Part shown: positions 24,485 to 28,902 of the stretch, piece by piece
Numbering within the stretch: the stretch's first letter is position 1
Layout: every line of letters starts with the position of its first letter
Assembly (NCBI GenBank): GCA_050293885.1
Contig: JBNKNO010000041.1
Span: forward strand, 1-28,902
From: Nitrogeniibacter sp050293885
Lineage (GTDB): Bacteria > Pseudomonadota > Gammaproteobacteria > Burkholderiales > Rhodocyclaceae
Length of the DNA stretch: 28,902 bases
Direction of reading: 5' to 3'
Made by a program: the position numbers and the translations under genes
Notes under the pieces: generated by a model
The model's database searches: none
Told to the model about the DNA's origin: nothing
Seen by the model: the letters and a program-made list of their open reading frames with translations, nothing else

Positions 24485-24901
24485 TCAATCATCCATTTGG
24501 CCAATCCAGCGCCCGAGCGTTCGACAAAGGGTGTCGTCATCAATCCGGGGCTGGGGCGCCGCGTCGCGTCGTCTGGGTGCCCATATCGGGTCCGGAAAGT
24601 GTGCATCATTCTCAAAGCGGGCGACAAGGTGCCAATGCAGGTGCGGCACCATGTTGCCCAGACTGGCCAGATTGACCTTGGCGGGTGAGAAACAATCGCG
24701 CAGGGCCCCTTCGACCGCATAGACGCGGCGCATGATCCAGTCGCGTTCATCGGCATTCAAGTCGGTCATCTCCGCCACGTGGCGGGTCCAGATGACCCGG
24801 CAGTAGCCGGCGTAATCGGCATCTTCCACGCGGATGATCCTGCAGTGCTCGTCTTGCCAGAGCACGTTCTCACCTTCGGTCTGACAGAGCGGACAATTCA
24901 T
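24485..24901 (-). CDS. HIT family protein
   Basis: 138 residues from ATG 24901 (MNCPLCQTEG); the open frame continues 12 codons upstream without family similarity. The histidine triad is HLHWHL (His87, His89, His91), the nucleotide-binding and catalytic motif of HIT hydrolases or transferases acting on nucleotide phosphoramidates or dinucleoside phosphates. CPLC at 3-6 resembles the zinc-type N-terminus of several bacterial HIT proteins. Likely cytoplasmic. Substrate unknown. It is 94 bp from the next gene on the left and 75 bp from the amidotransferase on the right. Confidence 0.9.
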   Translation of the reverse strand: MNCPLCQTEGENVLWQDEHCRIIRVEDADYAGYCRVIWTRHVAEMTDLNADERDWIMRRVYAVEGALRDCFSPAKVNLASLGNMVPHLHWHLVARFENDAHFPDPIWAPRRRDAAPQPRIDDDTLCRTLGRWIGQMDD

Positions 24902-24976
24902 GCGGGAACTCGTTTCTGCGGCACGTCTTGAACGCACGAGTATGCACGCAAAATGTTGGCAAGTCGTGAATTCACG

Positions 24977-25975
24977 TCACAACCCCGGTGGGAAGTTGGC
25001 ATTGACGAAGGGGCGCGTTTGCGCGTTGCCGATGTCTTGCGGGGCGCCGTCGAGAAAGGTCGTCAGTGTGCCCGGCGCCATGCTCTGCCAGGTTTCGTTG
25101 TCCGTGAGTGGGGTCGTGGCGATGACGGCGACCCGGTCGTTGGGGGAGGTCACCTCGCTGAAATCGACGCTGACATCCTGGTCGGTCAGGTGGGCCTTGG
25201 CAAAAGGCGCCTGCCGCACGATGTAGGTCAGCCGCGAGGCACAGTGCGCGAACAGCGCTTGCCCGTTGGAGAGCAGGAAGTTGAATTCGCCATGAGCGCC
25301 GATGTCCGTGGCCAGCGTGCGTAGCTCGGCATGCAGCGTCGGCAACGGCGGCGGGCCGTCCGGGTAGCGGGTCGACAGCGTATCGAGCAGATGGCAAAAG
25401 GCACGCTCCGAGTCGGTGGTGCCGACCGGCCGGAAGCGCCCGCCCAGAGCCGGCNNNNNNNNNNNNNNNNNNNNNNNNNNNNNNNNNNNNNNNNNNNNNN
25501 NNNNNNNNNNNNNNNNNNNNNNNNNNNNNNNNNNNNNNNNNNNNNNNNNNNNCAGCGTATCGAGCAGATGGCAAAAGGCACGCTCCGAGTCGGTGGTGCC
25601 GACCGGCCGGAAGCGCCCGCCCAGAGCCGGCGCGTAGTCCTTGAGATCGCCGTTGTGGGCGAACAGCCAGTACTGGCCCCACAACTCGCGCATGAAGGGG
25701 TGAGTATTCTCAAGCGCAATCTGCCCATGCGTGGCCTTGCGGATGTGCGCGATGACGTTGAGCGAGCGGATCGGATAGCGGCGCACGAGCTCGGCCACCG
25801 GTGAATCGATGCTCGGCCGCGGGTCGAGAAACACGCGGCAACCGGTACCTTCAAAGAAGGCGATGCCCCAGCCGTCGCGATGATGGTCGGTCAATCCACC
25901 GCGCGCCTGGAAGCCGGCAAAGGAAAAGCAGATGTCGGTGGGGGTGTTGCAGTTCATCCCCAATAGCTGGCACAT
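24977..25975 (-). CDS. Class II glutamine amidotransferase, YafJ type (interrupted by an assembly gap)
   Basis: The start MCQLLGMN places the nucleophilic cysteine at position 2, as in N-terminal-nucleophile amidotransferases. RDGWGIAFFE, RKATHG and FAHNGDL are the glutaminase-site motifs. The frame crosses 98 undetermined bases, and the 79 bp on each side of them are identical, so a 26-residue block (PALGGRFRPVGTT...) appears twice. Removing one copy and the gap (177 bp, 59 codons) leaves an in-frame protein of about 273 residues, close to E. coli YafJ. I therefore regard it as an intact gene in a faulty assembly. YafJ-type proteins have no established acceptor; a role in amide hydrolysis is inferred from the fold. 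Confidence 0.85.
   Translation of the reverse strand: MCQLLGMNCNTPTDICFSFAGFQARGGLTDHHRDGWGIAFFEGTGCRVFLDPRPSIDSPVAELVRRYPIRSLNVIAHIRKATHGQIALENTHPFMRELWGQYWLFAHNGDLKDYAPALGGRFRPVGTTDSERAFCHLLDTLXXXXXXXXXXXXXXXXXXXXXXXXXXXXXXXXXPALGGRFRPVGTTDSERAFCHLLDTLSTRYPDGPPPLPTLHAELRTLATDIGAHGEFNFLLSNGQALFAHCASRLTYIVRQAPFAKAHLTDQDVSVDFSEVTSPNDRVAVIATTPLTDNETWQSMAPGTLTTFLDGAPQDIGNAQTRPFVNANFPPGL
25376..25631. other. Assembly gap (98 N) flanked by identical 79-bp copies
   Basis: Bases 25376-25454 and 25553-25631 are identical and surround N at 25455-25552. This looks like two contig ends that overlap by 79 bp but were joined by an estimated gap instead of being merged. Confidence 0.9.
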
Positions 25976-26001
25976 GGCGATGCTCCGACCGGATAGGCGC
26001 T

Positions 26002-26439
26002 TTAATCTTGGTCCGTTTGCCGCGCCCTCGCAAGCAGGCGTTCGAGCCGGCGTCGATTGACGCCGAAATCGAAGTAGCCGCTGCAGGCGCCGCTGCGCAT
26101 GGCCAGGGCGCCGTCGGGCCGGGCGATGATGTGCGCTTCGTCGATGAAGCCGAAGACGCGGGATTTGAAACGGGCGATCAACCAGTTCGGCCCTTCGGCG
26201 ACGATCTCGCTACGCGGCTCGGCGGCAATGGCGGCACGCAGGCGTGCGAGCGAGACGTCGCGCGGTGCGCGCAGTTGGCGCTCGGGATCGGCGTGTTCGG
26301 TGGACACGCAATTGGGGCGGTCGGGGCAGGGCAGGAGCGTGGTCGAAGGATCGTCGACCGTCTCGCCATGGCAACTGGTCCAGGCGGAGGCGTTCATGGT
26401 CAGGCTCGCAAGGAGGATGAACGTCGCCGCACGGATCAT
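26002..26439 (-). CDS. DUF1499 exported protein
   Basis: 145 residues from ATG 26439, which overlaps the stop of the DUF3617 gene (ATGA). A signal peptide covers about 1-19. CPDRPNCVSTEHADPERQ is the hallmark of DUF1499 proteins, followed by the conserved stretch WLIARFKSRVFGFIDEAHIIARPDGALAMRSGACSGYFD split over about residues 85-125. Likely periplasmic. Function unknown. The ATGA coupling to DUF3617 suggests that both products are needed together. Confidence 0.82.
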   Translation of the reverse strand: MIRAATFILLASLTMNASAWTSCHGETVDDPSTTLLPCPDRPNCVSTEHADPERQLRAPRDVSLARLRAAIAAEPRSEIVAEGPNWLIARFKSRVFGFIDEAHIIARPDGALAMRSGACSGYFDFGVNRRRLERLLARARQTDQD

Positions 26440-26945
26440 CGGCGCGGCATCGTGGGCATGTTTTTCATCATGTCGTTGAGGTTGATGCCGCCCGGCAGGC
26501 CCTGCATCATCATGTCGCCCGGTTTCTGTCCCGCTTTGCAGGGGCCGAGGCGGCGGGCGTCCATGCGCATGGTGGTCTTGCTCATGCCGTTCAGCGGCGG
26601 TGAGAAGGTGGTGGTGGTCTGCCCGACGAAGTGGGTGCTGAAGTCGCCACTGAAGCTGCCGTGGGTGGTGACCGTGCTGCCGCCGGACTGACACACCGAG
26701 TCGATCAGCACGCGATCGCCCTCGCGGCGGATCGACTGCTTGGTGCACGACGAGGCGCCCTGCTGGCGGGCGAGGTCGTCGAGTTTGTCGTCGGTGCATA
26801 CCTGCATCGCGTGGGTGAAGTTGCCGGTGGTGCTCATCTGCATGCGGTGTTCCCACAGGCCGGGCTGGCGGCGGGGCAGCGCGTCGTCAGCGAACACGTG
26901 GCCGGCGAGGCCGAGCAGCAGGGCGAAGGCAGCGGTGCGTTTCAT
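26436..26945 (-). CDS. DUF3617 exported protein
   Basis: 169 residues with a signal peptide (1-19, ending VFA-DD). RRQPGLWEHRMQM near residue 27 is the DUF3617 signature. Cys at 50, 67, 84 and 135 could form disulphides. The C-terminus is Met- and Pro-rich (PGDMMMQGLPGG, MMKNMPTMPRR), a composition that in other periplasmic proteins sometimes binds copper; no evidence beyond composition. It overlaps the downstream DUF1499 gene by 4 bp and follows gatB by 38 bp. Confidence 0.8.
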   Translation of the reverse strand: MKRTAAFALLLGLAGHVFADDALPRRQPGLWEHRMQMSTTGNFTHAMQVCTDDKLDDLARQQGASSCTKQSIRREGDRVLIDSVCQSGGSTVTTHGSFSGDFSTHFVGQTTTTFSPPLNGMSKTTMRMDARRLGPCKAGQKPGDMMMQGLPGGINLNDMMKNMPTMPRR

Positions 26946-26983
26946 CGTGCGGTGCTCCAGACAAGGCGATCCGAGGTGGACCG

Positions 26984-28441
26984 TCAGCCGCCGAGTTTGT
27001 TGCGTAACAGTTCGTTGACCTGGGTCGGGTTGGCCTTGCCGCGCGAGGCCTTCATCACCTGGCCGACCAGCGCGTTGAGCGCCTTTTCCTTGCCGGCCCT
27101 GAATTCCTCGACGTTCTTGGCGTTGTTGGCGATGACCTCGTCGACCATGCGCTCGAGTTCGCCGCTATCGTTCATCTGCTTGAGGCCCTCGGCCTCGATG
27201 ATCGCATCCACGTCGTTGCCGGCGCCGCTCCACAAGGCGTCGAAGACTTTCTTGCCGGCGTTGTTGGAGATGGTGCCATCGGCGATGCGCATCACCAGCG
27301 CCGCGAGTTGGCCGGGTTTGAGCGGGGCGTCGGCGATCTCCAGCTCGGCCTTGTTCAGGCGCGCCGCCACTTCGCCCATCACCCAGTTGGCGCAGGGCTT
27401 TGCCAGGTTGTCGCCGGCGGCGGCAACCGTGGCTTCGTAATAGGCGGCGGTGTCGCGGCTGACAGTGAGCGTGAGCGCGTCGTAGGGCGTCAGGCCCCAA
27501 TCGGCGACGAAGCGCGCGCGCATGGCCACCGGCAGTTCGGGCATCTCCTCGCGGGTGCGCGCGATCCATTCTTCGCTGATCACCAGCGGCAGCAGATCGG
27601 GATCGGGGAAATAGCGGTAGTCGTGCGCGTCTTCCTTGGAGCGCATCATGCGCGTCTCGCCGGTGTCGGGGTCGAACAGCACGGTGGCCTGGTGGATGGT
27701 GCCGCCGTCTTCGATCTGCTCGATCTGCCACTGGATTTCGTAGTCGATGGCCTGCTGCAGGAAGCGGAAGGAGTTGAGGTTCTTGATCTCGCGGCGCGTG
27801 CCCAGCGGCTCGCCGGGGCGGCGCACCGACACGTTGGCGTCGCAGCGGAAGGAGCCTTCCTGCATGTTGCCGTCGCAGATGTCGATCCAGCGCACCAGCG
27901 TGTGCAGCGCGCGCGCGTAGGCGACGGCCTCGGCGGAGGAGCGCATGTCGGGTTCGGAGACAATCTCGAGCAGCGGCGTGCCGGCGCGGTTGAGGTCGAT
28001 GCCGCTCATGCCGTGGAAGTCTTCATGCAGGCTCTTGCCGGCGTCTTCTTCCAGATGGGCGCGGGTGAGATTGACGGTCTTCTCGTAGGCTTTGTCGCCG
28101 TCACCGACCTGGATGGTGACCGCGCCGCCGACCACCACGGGCAGCTCGAACTGACTGATCTGGTAGCCCTTGGGCAGATCCGGGTAGAAGTAGTTCTTGC
28201 GCGCGAACACGCTCGTGCGCGCGACCTCGGCATCGATCGCCAGACCAAAGCGGATGGCGCGCTCGACGGCGCCACGATTGAGCACCGGCAGCACGCCGGG
28301 CAGGGCGATGTCGACGGCGCAGGCCTGCGCGTTGGGCTCGGCCCCGAAGGCGGTGCTGGCGCCCGAGAAAATCTTGGAGGCGGTGTTGAGCTGGGCGTGA
28401 ATCTCCAGCCCGATGACGACTTCCCAATCCTGACGGCTCAT
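26984..28441 (-). CDS. gatB: Aspartyl/glutamyl-tRNA amidotransferase subunit B
   Basis: 485 residues from ATG 28441 (MSRQDWEVVIGLEIHAQL). Family signatures YFYPDLPKGYQISQFE, AGTPLLEIVSEPD, CDANVSVR and EIKNLNSFRFLQQAI are intact, and the C-terminal about 150 residues form the GatB/YqeY tRNA-binding domain. With GatA and GatC it converts mischarged Glu-tRNAGln or Asp-tRNAAsn to the amide. gatC and gatA are expected upstream, but the gene directly upstream is a small unknown protein, so the other subunits are not adjacent here. Confidence 0.96.
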   Translation of the reverse strand: MSRQDWEVVIGLEIHAQLNTASKIFSGASTAFGAEPNAQACAVDIALPGVLPVLNRGAVERAIRFGLAIDAEVARTSVFARKNYFYPDLPKGYQISQFELPVVVGGAVTIQVGDGDKAYEKTVNLTRAHLEEDAGKSLHEDFHGMSGIDLNRAGTPLLEIVSEPDMRSSAEAVAYARALHTLVRWIDICDGNMQEGSFRCDANVSVRRPGEPLGTRREIKNLNSFRFLQQAIDYEIQWQIEQIEDGGTIHQATVLFDPDTGETRMMRSKEDAHDYRYFPDPDLLPLVISEEWIARTREEMPELPVAMRARFVADWGLTPYDALTLTVSRDTAAYYEATVAAAGDNLAKPCANWVMGEVAARLNKAELEIADAPLKPGQLAALVMRIADGTISNNAGKKVFDALWSGAGNDVDAIIEAEGLKQMNDSGELERMVDEVIANNAKNVEEFRAGKEKALNALVGQVMKASRGKANPTQVNELLRNKLGG

Positions 28442-28468
28442 GGTGTTTCGCTCTGTGTTTCGTTCAGC

Positions 28469-28488
28469 GCGCCGACGCACGTCGGCGC
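28469..28488. other. Intercistronic hairpin upstream of gatB
   Basis: GCGCCGAC (28469-28476) pairs exactly with 28481-28488 across a GCAC loop, in the 52-bp gap between the small unknown gene and gatB. There is no T-run, so it is not an obvious intrinsic terminator. Confidence 0.4.
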
Positions 28489-28493
28489 ATCAA

Positions 28494-28847
28494 TCAATCG
28501 CAGCGGCCGACCCGTCGGTCGAACAGGATCGGCAGCATTTCGGAAAAGGTTCGGCGCGGCTGGCAATAGCTCTCACAGCTGTTGTAGGCCAGCACCACCT
28601 GGGGCCCCTGCTCCCACATGCGCAGCGTGCAGCCGGAGCCGTCACGGGCGCGCAGTTCGATACTCGGCATGGCCTTGACCTGCGCGAAATCCGGCAAGGC
28701 GAACTCGCATGCGCCTTTGGGCTGCGCAATGCGGGCGCGCAGATAGCGGACCTTGCCGGCGGCCACGTCCACGTCGGCCTGCACCGTGTGGCGGCGTTCG
28801 TCGCGCGCGGCACAGCGCATGGCCAGGGTGATCGGGCGGGCTTTCAT
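28494..28847 (-). CDS. Small protein of unknown function
   Basis: 117 residues, no signal peptide evident from this start. I do not recognise the family. The sequence is beta-rich with paired Cys (13, 47, 73, 90, 94, 116) and a C-terminal NSCESYCQPRRTFSEMLPILFDRRVGRC segment, suggesting a small disulphide-containing domain that may be exported or lipidated by a leader outside the predicted start. It begins in an ATGA overlap with a possible upstream gene and precedes gatB by 52 bp. Real coding is supported by position and codon pattern. Confidence 0.55.
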   Translation of the reverse strand: MKARPITLAMRCAARDERRHTVQADVDVAAGKVRYLRARIAQPKGACEFALPDFAQVKAMPSIELRARDGSGCTLRMWEQGPQVVLAYNSCESYCQPRRTFSEMLPILFDRRVGRCD

Positions 28848-28902
28848 TGCGCGGCGCGGTCGTCCGGCACGCGGCGCCGGCGGTGCCGGCGGTGTTTTCG
28901 CG
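28844..28902 (-). CDS. Possible C-terminal end of an upstream gene (partial)
   Basis: On the minus strand a frame open from the window edge ends in TGA at 28844-28846, overlapping the ATG of the small unknown gene (ATGA). It encodes a strongly basic tail (about 18 residues, RKHRRHRRRRVPDDRAAQ). Overlap geometry and the absence of an alternative gene support it, but it is too short to be sure. Confidence 0.3.
   Translation of the reverse strand, partial: RKHRRHRRRRVPDDRAAQ

Noticed and set aside
25376..25631. A real 79-bp tandem repeat
   Set aside because: Copies are identical and abut a run of N of artificial length; merging them restores a normal gene, so an assembly artefact is preferred.
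27308..28678. Long plus-strand frame opposite gatB
   Set aside because: gatB is unmistakable on the minus strand; the opposite product has no recognisable motif.

Overview
The window is GC-rich bacterial chromosome, most likely from a betaproteobacterium of the Rhodocyclales/Zoogloeaceae type (Azoarcus, Thauera or Denitromonas relatives). That placement is inferred from the gene order mnmG-rsmG-parA-parB-atpIBEFHAGDC, a DUF971-ubiE-Tim44-ubiJ cluster next to phoBR, and protein signatures; no rRNA or other marker gene is present. I see no tRNA, rRNA or CRISPR array.

Layout. Positions 1-6100 hold housekeeping and envelope genes on both strands: the end of a uracil-DNA glycosylase-like gene, a NosL-like Tat lipoprotein, a PEBP-family lipoprotein, an ATP-grasp enzyme downstream of a secreted type 2 PHA depolymerase, thiol peroxidase tpx with a strong terminator, a DUF481 outer-membrane protein and a Sel1-repeat exported protein. 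Positions 6100-17700 are the conserved core: tRNA modification (mnmG), 16S rRNA methylation (rsmG), chromosome partitioning (parA, parB), then the complete F1Fo ATP synthase operon from a recognisable sigma70-type promoter to a bidirectional terminator. On the minus strand, 17712-20315 is a ubiquinone biosynthesis cluster (DUF971, ubiE, a Tim44-domain protein, ubiJ). Next comes phoB-phoR, with a Pho-box-like direct repeat in front of phoB.

Between phoR and a convergent gene of unknown function with a PilZ-like motif sits the most unusual structure in the window. It is a 264-bp non-coding element with perfect 19-bp terminal inverted repeats and flanking CTAG duplications, containing two 99-bp hairpins placed symmetrically about a central TTCG. 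It appears to have inserted at a CTAG that held the overlapping stop codons of both flanking genes and left both stops intact.

The right end (24485-28902, all minus strand) carries a HIT protein, a YafJ-type class II glutamine amidotransferase interrupted by an assembly gap, overlapping DUF3617 and DUF1499 genes, gatB, a small unknown gene, and possibly the end of one more gene. The assembly gap (98 N) has the same 79 bp on both sides and is best read as a scaffolding artefact.
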